The notes: generated from the letters alone by a model not told the origin. A stretch of DNA of 33,150 bases from Lachnospiraceae bacterium (GCA_029006155.1 JAQXGF010000012.1:1-33150); one strand, 5' to 3'. Numbered from the stretch's first letter, positions 13,796-22,917 are shown. Translations and numbers: made by a program.

Positions 13796-15166
13796 TTACA
13801 TCAATCCCTGAATCAGAATGATCAAAATCAGAATCGGAAGGATAAACTGGAAGTACGGCTTCAACTTTCTGGAAAGGCGAATACCGGAACCGGTATTGCA
13901 CTCCTCATAATAGCGATCAAAGCCCCAGCCAAATTTCGTCACACAGAACAGCAGGTAAATCAGAGAGCCGCCCGGAAGCAGCAGGTTGCTGACGATAAAA
14001 TCCTCGCTGTCGAGCACATCTCTTCCACCGATCAGGTGCAGATCGCTCCAGATATTGTAGCCAAGCACACACGGCAGGCTCGCGATCAGAATGATAATGC
14101 CGTTGATGATCGCTGCTTTTTTCCGGCTAAGCGGCTTCTTTTCCGTTCCGAACATGTCGATGCTGAAGGAAATGATATTTTCAAATACGGCCATAACCGT
14201 ACTGAAGCTCGCAAATGTCATGAACAGGAAGAACAGTGCACCCCAGATACGTCCACCTGCCATGTTGATAAAGACATTCGGCAGTGTCACGAAAATGAGG
14301 GACGGGCCGGCATCCGGCTGAATTCCGAAGGAAAAGCAGGCCGGGAAAATGATCAGACCGGACATGATCGCCACGAAGGTATCCAGTGCGCAGATCCGGA
14401 TGGCTTCTCCGGTCAGCGTATGATCTTTGCTCATGTAGCTTCCGAAAATCTCCATCGCCGCAATACCGAGGCTCAGCGTAAAGAACGACTGATTCATCGC
14501 CGCAGACACGACGGTTCCGATACCGACATCCGATGCACGCTGCAGATCCGGCACCAGATAGAACTGAATCCCTGCTCCGCCGCCGGATAAGGTCAGGCTG
14601 TGAATGACGAGCACGATGATCAGAAGGAGCAGCGCCGACATCATGTATTTACTGATCTTCTCGACACCCTTCTGCAGTCCCATGCTGCACACCAGAAATC
14701 CGAGCACAACGGTGACTGCCATCCAGATGCCCATTTCCTTCGGGGATGCGAGCAGATCGCCAAAAACGCCGCCAACTGCTTCCGCATCCATACCTGAATG
14801 AAAGGTTCCGGTGACGAATCGGAAAAAGTAGCTCAGCATCCATCCGGAGACCGTGGTGTAATACATCATGAGCATATAGCAGCCAAAGATGCAGAACCAT
14901 CCGTGAATGTGCCATTTGCTTCCCGGCTTCTCCAGTGCTTTATAACCAAGCACTGCGCTCTTGCGGCTGGCTCTTCCGACCGCCAGTTCCATCGTCAGTA
15001 CCGGCACACCCATACACAGCAGGAATATCAGATACAGGATGACAAAAATGCCGCCTCCATTCTGTCCTGCCACGAACGGAAAACGCCAGACGTTTCCGAT
15101 ACCGATGGCACAGCCTGCGGTTACGAGCAGGAAGCCAAGCCTTGATTGAAAGCTTTCTCGTTTCAT
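13796..15166 (-). CDS. Sodium:neurotransmitter symporter (NSS) family transporter
   Basis: This 456-residue integral membrane protein belongs to the SNF/NSS family. TM1 carries the signature CAIGIGNVWRFPFVAGQNGGG, the unwound Na+ and substrate-binding helix; GVPVLTMELAVGR (end of TM2) and SFFTLSLGIAAMEIFGSY (TM6) follow. Bacterial members such as LeuT and MhsT move amino acids with Na+. The hydrophobic pattern suggests 11-12 helices. The substrate cannot be deduced. The start at 15166 (MKRESFQSR) is preferred over a GTG at 15187 because AGAGGAG lies before it. It ends 138 bases upstream of the isomerase start, with a promoter between, so the two are probably separate units. Confidence 0.9.
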   Translation of the reverse strand: MKRESFQSRLGFLLVTAGCAIGIGNVWRFPFVAGQNGGGIFVILYLIFLLCMGVPVLTMELAVGRASRKSAVLGYKALEKPGSKWHIHGWFCIFGCYMLMMYYTTVSGWMLSYFFRFVTGTFHSGMDAEAVGGVFGDLLASPKEMGIWMAVTVVLGFLVCSMGLQKGVEKISKYMMSALLLLIIVLVIHSLTLSGGGAGIQFYLVPDLQRASDVGIGTVVSAAMNQSFFTLSLGIAAMEIFGSYMSKDHTLTGEAIRICALDTFVAIMSGLIIFPACFSFGIQPDAGPSLIFVTLPNVFINMAGGRIWGALFFLFMTFASFSTVMAVFENIISFSIDMFGTEKKPLSRKKAAIINGIIILIASLPCVLGYNIWSDLHLIGGRDVLDSEDFIVSNLLLPGGSLIYLLFCVTKFGWGFDRYYEECNTGSGIRLSRKLKPYFQFILPILILIILIQGLM

Positions 15167-15212
15167 GTTACATAATTCTCCTCTCACACACTTTGTTTTG
15201 TATCGCTTCCGC

Positions 15213-15247
15213 AGGTGACGGATCTCCTTACTCTGTCAGGCACACCT
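15213..15247 (-). other. Leader hairpin of the NSS transporter
   Basis: On the - strand TGACAGA and TCCGTCA pair (7 bp with one G-T) around a GTAAGGAGA loop, with an outer AGG/CCT. It lies about 45-80 bases before the start. No known riboswitch class was recognised. Confidence 0.35.
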
Positions 15248-15381
15248 TTGTAAAAGTTGCCGGAGTGAAAATCGATTGCGGGAGCACATAATGAAAAGTT
15301 TAACGCAAGAGCCACCGATAGTCAAACAAAATCGGTCAAAACAACAGTAAAATCGTTAAAAAAATACAAAAATTTAACACG

Positions 15382-15410
15382 TTTCCATTTGTTTGATAAT
15401 ATGCTAGAAT
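15382..15410 (+). promoter_or_regulatory. Promoter of the flavoprotein gene
   Basis: TTTCCA (15382-15387), 17 bases, TAGAAT (15405-15410), about 50 bases before the ATG. Confidence 0.5.
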
Positions 15411-15460
15411 AAATATGCCATTCTACACATGATACACAATAAAAGGAAGGAGCTGTACTT

Positions 15461-16078
15461 ATGAAAGTATTATTAGTAAACGGAAGCCCGCATGCATCCG
15501 GAAGCACCTATACGGCGCTGCACGAGATGGAGCAGGTATTTCAGGCAAACGGCATTGAAACAGAGATGCTGCATGTCGGAAACAAAGACATCCGCGGTTG
15601 TGTAGCCTGCGGTGCCTGTTCCAAACTCGGCAAATGTGCATTTTCTGATATGGTAAACGAAGCCGCACCGAAATTCGAGGAAGCGGACGGTCTTGTCGTC
15701 GGAAGCCCGGTCTACTACGCGTCTGCCAATGCGACGCTCGTCGCGTTTCTGGACCGTCTCTTCTACAGCACTCATTTTGATAAGACGATGAAAGTCGGCG
15801 CAGCGGTCGTATCAGCCCGTCGTGGTGGACTGTCCGCATCCTTCGACGAATTGAACAAATATTTTACGATCGCAGGCATGCCGGTCGCATCCAGCCAGTA
15901 CTGGAACAGCATTCACGGCAACAACGCGGCTGAGGCAGCCCAGGATCTGGAAGGACTTCAGATCATGCGTACCCTCGCCCGGAATATGACCTTCCTGATG
16001 AAGAGTATCCAGCTCGGCAAGGAGGCATTCGGACTCCCGGAAAAAGAGCCGCGCGTCGGCACGAACTTTATCCGCTGA
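15461..16078 (+). CDS. NADPH-dependent FMN reductase / iron-sulfur flavoprotein
   Basis: This 205-residue flavodoxin-fold protein starts with MKVLLVNGSPHASGSTYTAL, the FMN phosphate-binding loop of the family. A compact cysteine cluster at 47-59 (CVACGACSKLGKC) has the CX2CX2CX5C spacing of the iron-sulfur flavoprotein (Isf) group, which holds a 4Fe-4S cluster beside FMN. GSPVYYASANATLVAFLDRLFY (about 85-106) is the second FMN-contact region. Such proteins pass electrons from ferredoxin or NAD(P)H to O2, peroxide or unknown acceptors. The gene is monocistronic with GGAAGGAG before its ATG. The electron donor and acceptor are unknown. A plain NAD(P)H:quinone or azoreductase role is less likely given the four cysteines. 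Confidence 0.82.
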   Translation: MKVLLVNGSPHASGSTYTALHEMEQVFQANGIETEMLHVGNKDIRGCVACGACSKLGKCAFSDMVNEAAPKFEEADGLVVGSPVYYASANATLVAFLDRLFYSTHFDKTMKVGAAVVSARRGGLSASFDELNKYFTIAGMPVASSQYWNSIHGNNAAEAAQDLEGLQIMRTLARNMTFLMKSIQLGKEAFGLPEKEPRVGTNFIR

Positions 16079-16110
16079 TGCACGATACAGAGAACATAGT
16101 GTAAAGCAGC

Positions 16111-16165
16111 TTAACCGAATCAAGCAAGCCACTCCTGATAAGTTGCTTGACTTTGGCAAAGTATC
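16111..16165 (+). repeat. TTAACCGAATCAAGC motif within a 3' hairpin
   Basis: The motif occupies 16111-16125. TCAAGCAA just inside it pairs with TTGCTTGA (about 16143-16150), so the 3' region can form a hairpin with partial outer pairing of CCGAA and TTTGG. No U-run follows, so it is a weak terminator at best. It begins 33 bases after the flavoprotein stop. Confidence 0.55.
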
Positions 16166-16191
16166 CTTAAGGTGTGTCTGAAAATACCTTC

Positions 16192-16220
16192 TGGTCATTT
16201 AGACAATATCATGCTATAAT
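16192..16220 (+). promoter_or_regulatory. Promoter of the ABC-F gene
   Basis: A perfect TATAAT (16215-16220) has only a weak -35 (TGGTCA, 17-base spacer). The 90-base leader contains CCCCG/CGGGG arms around 16236-16263, a potential attenuator stem of modest strength. Confidence 0.5.
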
Positions 16221-16313
16221 GAAAAAAACGCGATACCCCGCTTCTGTAAAAGGAATTCGGGGCATTCGTTTTGTATAGGATAAGAATCTGACACACAAGA
16301 GGAGTTAAACTGC

Positions 16314-17864
16314 ATGATTTTAAATGTAAAGAATCTGAGCCACGGTTTTGGTGACCGTGCGATTTTTGAGAATGTCTCTTTCCGCCTGCTAAAGGGCGAA
16401 CATATCGGACTGATCGGTGCGAACGGCGAAGGAAAGTCCACCTTTATGAATATCATCACCGGAAAGCTGATGCCGGATGAAGGAACCGTTGAGTGGGCGA
16501 AAAATGTCCGTGTCGGCTACCTCGACCAGCATACCGTACTGGAACCGGGGATGACGATCCGGGAAGTGCTGAAGACGGCCTTTTCCTTTTTATTTGATCT
16601 GGAAGCGTCCATGAATGAAATGTTCAATCAGATGGCAGAGGCCGATGATGTAGAAATGGCGCGACTGCTCGACGAGACTGCGACGATTCAGGAGCTGCTC
16701 GATCATCACGACTTTTACCTGATCGACACAAAGGTCGAGGAAGTCGGCCGTGCGCTCGGACTGACGGACATCGGCCTGGACCGGGATGTGACGGAGCTCT
16801 CCGGCGGACAGCGTACCAAGGTGCTCATGGCAAAGTTGCTGCTCGAAAAGCCGGATATTCTGCTGCTCGACGAGCCGACCAACTATCTGGATGAGGGACA
16901 CATCGAGTGGCTGAAACGCTATCTGAATGACTATGAAAATGCATTTATCCTGATCTCGCATGACATCCCGTTTCTGAACAGCGTCGTAAATCTGATCTAT
17001 CATATGGAAAACAAGTCGCTCGACCGCTATCCTGGTGATTATGATCATTTCCGCGAGGTCTATGAAATGAAAAAGTCCCAGCTCGAAGCGGCCTACAACC
17101 GCCAGCAGCAGGAAATCTCCCAGCTGAAAGACTTTGTGGCCCGCAACAAAGCACGCGTCGCGACCAGGAATATGGCAATGGCACGCCAGAAAAAGCTCGA
17201 CAAGATGGATGTGATTGAGCTCGGCCGGGAAAAACCGAAACCGGAATTTACGTTCCGCACAGCACGCACTTCCGGCAAGCTGATCTTCGAGACGGAGGAT
17301 CTAGTGATCGGATATGACGAGCCACTCTCCCGCCCGCTGAACATCCGGATGGAGCGCGGAGAAAAGATCGCGCTCGTCGGTGCAAACGGAATCGGAAAGA
17401 CGACACTCTTAAAGAGTATCCTCGGACTGACGCCGCCGTTTTCCGGTAAGGTGCATCGGGGAGACTATCAGGAGATCGGCTATTTTGAACAGGAATCGGA
17501 TCAGAAAAATACGACGACCTGTATCGAAGAGATCTGGAAAATTTTCCCGTCCTGGACGCAGTACGAGGTGCGCGCGGCACTCGCCAAGTGCGGTCTGACG
17601 ACACAGCATATCGAGAGCCAGGTGCGGGTACTCTCCGGCGGTGAGCAGGCCAAAGTACGTCTGTGCAAGATCATGAACACGGAGACGAATATTCTCCTGC
17701 TCGACGAGCCGACCAACCATCTGGACGTCGATGCCAAGACTGAGCTGAAGCGCGCTTTACAGGAATACAAGGGCAGCATTCTTCTGATCTGTCACGAGCC
17801 GGAGTTTTATCAGGATGTCGTGACCAAGGTGTGGAACTGCCAGGAGTGGTCGACGCGCATCTAG
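16314..17864 (+). CDS. ABC-F family ATPase, YfmM-like
   Basis: This 516-residue soluble protein has two ABC domains and no membrane segment. Domain 1 has Walker A GANGEGKST (35-43), signature LSGGQ (about 162) and LLLDEPTNYLD. Domain 2 has Walker A GANGIGKTT (about 356) and LSGGEQAKV with LLLDEPTNHLD. The linker at about 240-320 (FVARNKARVATRNMAMARQKKLDKMD) is the ABC-F P-site tRNA interaction motif region. ABC-F proteins bind the ribosomal E site; some rescue stalled ribosomes and others protect from antibiotics. The N-terminus (LSHGFGDRAIFENVSFRLLKGEH) closely resembles B. subtilis YfmM as I remember it, a housekeeping member. A resistance role is possible but unsupported. Confidence 0.88.
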   Translation: MILNVKNLSHGFGDRAIFENVSFRLLKGEHIGLIGANGEGKSTFMNIITGKLMPDEGTVEWAKNVRVGYLDQHTVLEPGMTIREVLKTAFSFLFDLEASMNEMFNQMAEADDVEMARLLDETATIQELLDHHDFYLIDTKVEEVGRALGLTDIGLDRDVTELSGGQRTKVLMAKLLLEKPDILLLDEPTNYLDEGHIEWLKRYLNDYENAFILISHDIPFLNSVVNLIYHMENKSLDRYPGDYDHFREVYEMKKSQLEAAYNRQQQEISQLKDFVARNKARVATRNMAMARQKKLDKMDVIELGREKPKPEFTFRTARTSGKLIFETEDLVIGYDEPLSRPLNIRMERGEKIALVGANGIGKTTLLKSILGLTPPFSGKVHRGDYQEIGYFEQESDQKNTTTCIEEIWKIFPSWTQYEVRAALAKCGLTTQHIESQVRVLSGGEQAKVRLCKIMNTETNILLLDEPTNHLDVDAKTELKRALQEYKGSILLICHEPEFYQDVVTKVWNCQEWSTRI

Positions 17865-17878
17865 GAGGGCTGAATTGT

Positions 17879-17935
17879 GAACCGGTTATGCAACGATATT
17901 CAGAAAAGATTGTTGCATGTCCGGTTCTTTCTATT
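17879..17935 (+). terminator. Terminator of the ABC-F gene
   Basis: A long stem pairs 17879-17897 with 17909-17927 (GAACCGG with CCGGTTC, ATGCAAC with GTTGCAT), followed by TTTCTATTTTTCT. Confidence 0.85.
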
Positions 17936-17970
17936 TTTCTATATATTCTATTTTATCACTGTGTAATATG

Positions 17971-17993
17971 TTTACATAATTTAATTACGTAAA
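17971..17993. repeat. 23-bp palindromic motif, copy 4
   Basis: Arms TTTACATAA (17971-17979) and TTACGTAAA (17985-17993), 5-base spacer TTTAA. It lies between the convergent ABC-F and histidine-kinase terminators. Confidence 0.75.
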
Positions 17994-18041
17994 TCACATT
18001 TATATTTCTATGTCCGTGATGTTTTTTAATATATCTATACT

Positions 18042-18074
18042 AAAAAATACCGATTAGCAGATCGCCAATCGGTA
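18042..18074 (-). terminator. Terminator of the hybrid histidine kinase
   Basis: Perfect 8-bp stem TACCGATT (18048-18055) with AATCGGTA (18067-18074), 11-base loop. On the - strand it is followed by TTTTTT. Confidence 0.85.
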
Positions 18075-18091
18075 CTTCATATAAGTTTTAT

Positions 18092-20140
18092 TTATATTGT
18101 TTTATCTCCAACTCTCTTACAGCACGCCGCGATCGTCGCGACCACTTTTTCCATCTGCAGTGGCTTGGACAAGTGCGCATTCATCCCTGCTTCCATGCAC
18201 TTTCTTGCATCCTCTGCAAATGCATTTGCCGTCATCGCAATGATCGGGATCTGCTTTGCGTCCGGACGGTCCAACGCACGGATATGGCGTGTCGCGGTAA
18301 TGCCGTCCATGTTTGGCATCATAATATCCATCAAAATAGCATCGAACGTCCCTTCCGGATGGTTGCGGAAGCAGTTAATGGCCTGCAGACCATCCTTGAC
18401 CAGTGTGACGCTTGCCCCCTCATCTTGCAGCAGCATTTCTGCGATCTCCGCATTCAGGTCATTGTCCTCGGCGAGCAGGAAATGCAGACCCCGGATACTT
18501 GCAGACGGCACTTTTTCAGTCTCGCTTTCCGGCTCTTCTGCGATTTCCAGCGGAAGTGTGATCAGAAATGTCGATCCCTCCCCCAGCCGGCTGTGTACTT
18601 CAATTGAGCCATTCATCTTTTCGATCAGGCTTTCCACGATCGCCATGCCAAGTCCGGTACCGTGGTAAATGCTGCGTGCATCCGCATGCTCCTGTGCAAA
18701 AGGCTCAAAAATATGCTTCTGAAATTCTTCGCTCATCCCAATGCCATTATCTGCTATGATCCAGCGATACGTCGTGATCCCGTCCTTTTCTCCGAGATCT
18801 TGAAACGTCAGGGTGACTTTTCCGCCGACATGATTGTATTTAATACAGTTGCTGTAAATATTTAAAAACAGCTGACGGATATGCAGCGGACTTCCGTAAA
18901 CATAGTTGTAAGGTGGCATATCCGAATTTGGATCATACTCCATGGTAACGCCAGCCTCCGCTGCACGCTGCTCGACAATCGTCAGGATATCGACGGTCAT
19001 CTCATTCAGATCAATGACCTCCCGTGCCAGTACGAGTTCGCCGGCTTCCAGCTTGCTCATCTGCAATACGTCATTGATCAGCGAGAGCAGATGGTTCGCG
19101 GCAATCAGCATTTTGCCACGGTTCGCCCGGATCAGCGCTGCATCGTCCGGATGCTGCTCATCGATTTTGAGCAGACCGATGATTCCGTTCAGTGGTGTCC
19201 GGATATCGTGGCTCATACGTGCAAGAAAATTGGTCTTTGCTGCATTTGCCGCTTTGGCTTCGTCCGCTGTCTTTCGGATCTGTTCGGTATAGATCGCATC
19301 TTTATAGCGACGCACCGCATACTGCCAGTAAATCGTCGCAAACAGCAGGGAAACCGCAAGACTCAGAAGATAATTCAGAATCAGCTGAGATCTTGAATAC
19401 CAGCCATCCTTCGGAGCAATCTCAAAATACCAGACATCGTTCGGTACTTCACAGGGCACTTCGATCGCGTCATCGGAGACTGCATCCGTCCCTTCCACCA
19501 GTATGATCTTCTCTCCGGTCGTTGCATTTTTCTTCCAGATCTGATACTGATAGGACGCATCCTCAAGATTGTCCAGTCCCAGTCCGTCGGTAAACGTATT
19601 CCAGTCAATGACCAGAAGGGCAAAGCCCCAGAATACGTTCTCATCTTCTGCCGTCCGATAAATCGGGTCAAACAGTAGCGCCCCGGTACCGCCCTGCACC
19701 AGATCAAACGGACCTGCGATCGTATATTCCCCGCTTTCTCTGGCAAGTGTCGCATTTACCTTCCGCTCCGGATCTGTAAAAAAATCAAGCCCCATCGCCT
19801 GCCGGTTTGATTCCAGTGGATAGACCTGTGATACCGTCCCATCCTTTGCAAGCTCGATCGCCTGCAGCACGCCATCATCATCCATCATATAGGATGCCAG
19901 CTTGTCAAACTGTGTATCCGTCAGCTCCGTCCCGGACTGAATCATCTTCTTCAGCAAATCCGTCTTTGCCAGATACCGGTTCAGCTGCGACTCAATCCTG
20001 CGCACGGTAATCTCCGCGGTATAAGATGCCTTATACTCCTCGGTTGCTCTCTGGCGCTTTACCTGAATAGATAGAAATCCGTTTATAATTAAACACGCGA
20101 TCACGAATACGATCACCGTATTTATTTTCTGCTTTTTCAT
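18092..20140 (-). CDS. CHASE-type hybrid sensor histidine kinase with receiver domain
   Basis: This 682-residue membrane kinase has TM1 at about 8-28, an extracytoplasmic sensor at about 30-260 resembling CHASE (VYPLESNRQAMGLDFFTDPER), and TM2 at about 263-285. HisKA follows with phospho-acceptor His near 310 (MSHDIRTPLNGIIGLL), then an ATPase domain (ADNGIGMSEEF, GTGLGMAIVESLI). A receiver domain covers the last 130 residues, with Asp near 604 (DAILMDIMMPNMDG). The ligand is unknown. No Hpt protein or separate response regulator lies nearby, so the output partner is elsewhere. The start at 20140 is chosen because GGAG lies six bases before it; an ATG at 20152 has poor spacing. It is monocistronic. 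Confidence 0.88.
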   Translation of the reverse strand: MKKQKINTVIVFVIACLIINGFLSIQVKRQRATEEYKASYTAEITVRRIESQLNRYLAKTDLLKKMIQSGTELTDTQFDKLASYMMDDDGVLQAIELAKDGTVSQVYPLESNRQAMGLDFFTDPERKVNATLARESGEYTIAGPFDLVQGGTGALLFDPIYRTAEDENVFWGFALLVIDWNTFTDGLGLDNLEDASYQYQIWKKNATTGEKIILVEGTDAVSDDAIEVPCEVPNDVWYFEIAPKDGWYSRSQLILNYLLSLAVSLLFATIYWQYAVRRYKDAIYTEQIRKTADEAKAANAAKTNFLARMSHDIRTPLNGIIGLLKIDEQHPDDAALIRANRGKMLIAANHLLSLINDVLQMSKLEAGELVLAREVIDLNEMTVDILTIVEQRAAEAGVTMEYDPNSDMPPYNYVYGSPLHIRQLFLNIYSNCIKYNHVGGKVTLTFQDLGEKDGITTYRWIIADNGIGMSEEFQKHIFEPFAQEHADARSIYHGTGLGMAIVESLIEKMNGSIEVHSRLGEGSTFLITLPLEIAEEPESETEKVPSASIRGLHFLLAEDNDLNAEIAEMLLQDEGASVTLVKDGLQAINCFRNHPEGTFDAILMDIMMPNMDGITATRHIRALDRPDAKQIPIIAMTANAFAEDARKCMEAGMNAHLSKPLQMEKVVATIAACCKRVGDKTI

Positions 20141-20187
20141 TTGAAGCTCCATTCACCTTGTCATTTGGCATTTCTGCCTGAGACTTT

Positions 20188-20216
20188 ATTTTACCATGGA
20201 TTCTGGAGCTTCACAA
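20188..20216 (-). promoter_or_regulatory. Promoter of the hybrid histidine kinase
   Basis: On the - strand TTGTGA (20211-20216), 17 bases, TAAAAT (20188-20193), about 40 bases before the start. Confidence 0.6.
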
Positions 20217-20230
20217 GAATCTCTTCACAG

Positions 20231-20273
20231 AAAAAGCTCTACATCAGACCGGTATCTGATATAGAGCTTTTTT
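20231..20273 (-). terminator. Terminator-like stem upstream of the kinase
   Basis: AGCTCTA-C-ATCAGA (20235-20248) pairs with TCTGAT-A-TAGAGCT (20255-20268), with one mismatch, flanked by AAAAA and TTTTTT. It can end transcripts in both directions; here it probably stops xfp transcripts. Confidence 0.8.
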
Positions 20274-20282
20274 CTATTCGGC

Positions 20283-20352
20283 AAGCGGATATTCGCAATC
20301 TATCCCTGCAGCTCATCTCTGCAGCTTTGCTGCGGGGTCCTGCTGCGGGGCC
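20283..20352. repeat. 70-bp hairpin-rich interspersed repeat, copy B
   Basis: 68 of 70 bases match 8522-8591. Here the shared TAGCTTCGCTAC block follows at once (20353-20364). The copy lies in the gap downstream of xfp, in the same + strand orientation as copy A. Confidence 0.85.
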
Positions 20353-20371
20353 TAGCTTCGCTACCTGTAGG

Positions 20372-20412
20372 ATCATAAGGAATCCGCCCGCAAGCGGATC
20401 CCTCCTTATGAT
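20372..20412. repeat. Long hairpin downstream of xfp
   Basis: ATCATAAGGA (20372-20381) pairs with TCCTTATGAT (20403-20412), and ATCCGC with GCGGAT inside, over a CCGCAA loop with a CCC bulge. No U-run follows on either strand. It adjoins repeat copy B and may be part of the same element. Confidence 0.65.
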
Positions 20413-20439
20413 ATGTCATAACCAAATAGCTGCTTCGCT

Positions 20440-20454
20440 GCTTGATTCGGTTAA
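20440..20454 (-). repeat. TTAACCGAATCAAGC motif, xfp 3' end
   Basis: The exact motif on the - strand, 10 bases beyond the xfp stop, followed by an AGCAGC-GAA-GCAGCT-like stem and an outer AACCGAAT/ATTTGGTT pairing. Confidence 0.7.
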
Positions 20455-20464
20455 ACTTCAGTGA

Positions 20465-22834
20465 TTAATGCCATTCCCAGTCGCGGATCTCTTCCATATC
20501 GAGTCCATACTCCGCAATATACTGTCTGTGCTCTACCAGTTTATTGTTCATCTTCTGGATCAGGTGTGCACCACGGTTGCCAAGCTGCGGCAAATGCATG
20601 ATCGCATCCTTAACGAGATGGAACCGGTCAAGCTCATTCTGTACACGCATATCAAACGGAGTCGTGATCGTACCTTCCTCCAGATAGCCATGTACCGACA
20701 TGTTGCGGTTGTGACGGTTGTAGGTCAGCTCATGGATCAGCGTCGGATAGCCATGGAATGCAAAGATAATTGGCTTATCCTTTGTGAAGAGCGCATCATA
20801 CTCACGGTCGCTTAAGCCGTGCGGATGCTTCGTATCGGATTCCAGCTTAAACAGATCCACAACATTGATAACACGGATCTTCAGCTCCGGCATCTCATCA
20901 CGCAGGATCGTTACTGCAGCCATTGTCTCCAGTGTCGGTGTATCTCCGCAGCCTACCATAACCAGATCCGGCTCTTCTCCGTCATCGTTGCTTGCCCAAT
21001 CCCAGATGCTCACACCCTGTGTGCAGTGCTTGACTGCCTGTTCCATCGTCAGCCACTGACAGCTCGGATGCTTGGACGCAACGATTGCATTGACGTAGTT
21101 CTTACTTCTGATGCAGTGGTCAAAGCAGGAAAGCAGACAGTTGGCATCTGGCGGAAGATACATGCGCACGACGTCTGCCTTTTTGTTGGCAATGTGATCC
21201 AGGAATCCCGGATCCTGGTGTGTGAATCCATTGTGGTCCTGCTGCCATACATTGGATGCCAGAATGAAGTTCAAAGATGCAATCGGCTGCCGCCAGGAAA
21301 GCTGGTTCGTTACTTTCAGCCACTTTGCATGCTGTGCTGCCATGGAATCTACGATGCGGATGAATGCCTCATAGCTTGCGAAGAATCCATGACGTCCTGT
21401 GAGCAGATAGCCTTCCAGCCAGCCTTCGCACATATGCTCGCTGAGCATGCTGTCCATAATACGTCCATCTCTTGCCAGACAGTCATCGGAATCCAGAAGC
21501 TCTGCATTCCAGTCACGGTTTGTCGCCTCAAATGCACGATAAAGACGGTTGGACATCGACTCATCCGGTCCGAAGATACGGAAATTGCGGTTCTCCTGAT
21601 TCAGGCGGAAAATATCACGTACATATCCGCCAAGTTCAATCATATCCTGTGCCTTCGTTTTACCCGGAACAACGTCAATGCCATAAGTGCGGAAGTCCGG
21701 AAGACGCAGATCCTTCATCAGAAGTCCGCCATTTGCGTGCGGATTCGCGCCCATACGTGCTTTCCCCTTTGGTGCCAGCTCAGCCAGTTCCGGAATCAGA
21801 CGGCCATTCTCATCAAACAGCTCTTCCGGATGATAGCTCAGCAGCCACTCCTTCAAAAGCTGCAGGTGCTCCGGACGCTCCATAGAGATCGGAACCTGGT
21901 GAGCACGGAAGCTTCCCTCGATCTGCTGCCCGTCCACACTCTTCGGGCCAGTCCATCCCTTCGGTGTGCGCAGGACAATCATCGGCCAGATCGGACGCTC
22001 TGGATCCTGTGCTTCCCGAGCATGCTTCTGGATCGCCTGAATCTCTTCGATGACTGTATCCATCGTCTCCGCCATCTTGCGGTGCATGGTCATCGGATCA
22101 TCGCCTTCTACGAAATAAGGTTTCCATCCACAGCCCTTAAAGAAGCTCTCAATCTCCTCATGGGAGATTCTGGAGAAGATCGTCGGATTGCTGATCTTAT
22201 AACCGTTCAGATCCAGAATCGGCAGTACGGCACCATCCGTGATCGGATTCAGGAACTTGTTGGAATGCCAGGAAGTAGCAAGCGGTCCGGTCTCTGCCTC
22301 ACCGTCACCTACGACTGTCACTGCGATCAGGTCCGGATTATCAAATACGGCGCCAAATGCGTGTGCAATCGAGTATCCAAGCTCTCCGCCCTCATTGATA
22401 GAGCCAGGTGTCTCCGGCGCACAGTGGCTCGGTACGCCACACGGGAAAGAGAACTGCTTGAACAGTTTTTTCATGCCCTCCTCATCCTGACTGACATTCG
22501 GATATACCTCACTGTAAGTACCTTCCAGATAAGTATTTGCGATCAGAAAATTGCCGCCATGTCCAGGACCGGAAATATAAATCATATCCAGATCATAACG
22601 TTTAATGACACGGTTGCAGTGTACATAGACAAAGTTCTGTCCTGGCACCGTTCCCCAGTGTCCTACGATTTTCTTTTTAATCTGATCCATCTCCAGCGGC
22701 TTCTTCAGCAGCGGGTTATCGAGCAGATACAGCTGGCCTGCAGACAGATAATTATCTGCTCTCCAGTAAGCATCCATTTTTCTGAGCAGCTCTTCTGAAA
22801 GAGGCTGCTTTTCCAGACAGGTCGATTCACTCAT
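20465..22834 (-). CDS. xfp: Xylulose-5-phosphate/fructose-6-phosphate phosphoketolase
   Basis: This 789-residue thiamine-diphosphate enzyme splits xylulose-5-P or fructose-6-P with phosphate, giving acetyl-phosphate plus glyceraldehyde-3-P or erythrose-4-P. Family landmarks include [25 protein letters not shown], the ThDP-binding [17 protein letters not shown] (about 175-192), [13 protein letters not shown] and [11 protein letters not shown]. Length fits the 790-825 range. The enzyme bypasses lower glycolysis and the oxidative pentose pathway, feeding acetate formation. It has a good ribosome binding site (AAAGGAG) and is monocistronic. No adjacent ackA was seen, so acetyl-phosphate is used by genes elsewhere. 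Preference between the two substrates cannot be judged by eye. Confidence 0.96.
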   Translation of the reverse strand: MSESTCLEKQPLSEELLRKMDAYWRADNYLSAGQLYLLDNPLLKKPLEMDQIKKKIVGHWGTVPGQNFVYVHCNRVIKRYDLDMIYISGPGHGGNFLIANTYLEGTYSEVYPNVSQDEEGMKKLFKQFSFPCGVPSHCAPETPGSINEGGELGYSIAHAFGAVFDNPDLIAVTVVGDGEAETGPLATSWHSNKFLNPITDGAVLPILDLNGYKISNPTIFSRISHEEIESFFKGCGWKPYFVEGDDPMTMHRKMAETMDTVIEEIQAIQKHAREAQDPERPIWPMIVLRTPKGWTGPKSVDGQQIEGSFRAHQVPISMERPEHLQLLKEWLLSYHPEELFDENGRLIPELAELAPKGKARMGANPHANGGLLMKDLRLPDFRTYGIDVVPGKTKAQDMIELGGYVRDIFRLNQENRNFRIFGPDESMSNRLYRAFEATNRDWNAELLDSDDCLARDGRIMDSMLSEHMCEGWLEGYLLTGRHGFFASYEAFIRIVDSMAAQHAKWLKVTNQLSWRQPIASLNFILASNVWQQDHNGFTHQDPGFLDHIANKKADVVRMYLPPDANCLLSCFDHCIRSKNYVNAIVASKHPSCQWLTMEQAVKHCTQGVSIWDWASNDDGEEPDLVMVGCGDTPTLETMAAVTILRDEMPELKIRVINVVDLFKLESDTKHPHGLSDREYDALFTKDKPIIFAFHGYPTLIHELTYNRHNRNMSVHGYLEEGTITTPFDMRVQNELDRFHLVKDAIMHLPQLGNRGAHLIQKMNNKLVEHRQYIAEYGLDMEEIRDWEWH

Positions 22835-22885
22835 GTGTCGTGCTCCTTTCTTCTCTGTCGTGCTCGTTTATTTTTTAACAACGTT

Positions 22886-22914
22886 ATTTTAACGCGTTTT
22901 TTACAGTTAGGTAA
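22886..22914 (-). promoter_or_regulatory. Possible xfp promoter
   Basis: On the - strand TTACCT (22909-22914), 17 bases, TAAAAT (22886-22891). The -35 is weak. A GTTA-AAA-TAAC dyad overlaps the -10 and could be an operator. Confidence 0.35.
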
Positions 22915-22917
22915 GGC

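Noticed and set aside
15188-15300. A possible riboswitch upstream of the NSS transporter
   Set aside because: Only one modest hairpin is visible and no known amino-acid riboswitch core was recognised.
16219-16278. A 19-codon frame (ATG at 16219, TAG at 16276-16278) ahead of the ABC-F gene that could be a regulatory leader peptide
   Set aside because: Its ATG overlaps the best -10 element (16215-16220), so it would not be on the transcript, and it has no ribosome binding site.
20819-22798. A 659-codon + strand open frame opposite xfp
   Set aside because: It is the antisense shadow of phosphoketolase, has no family resemblance, and the - strand protein is conserved throughout.
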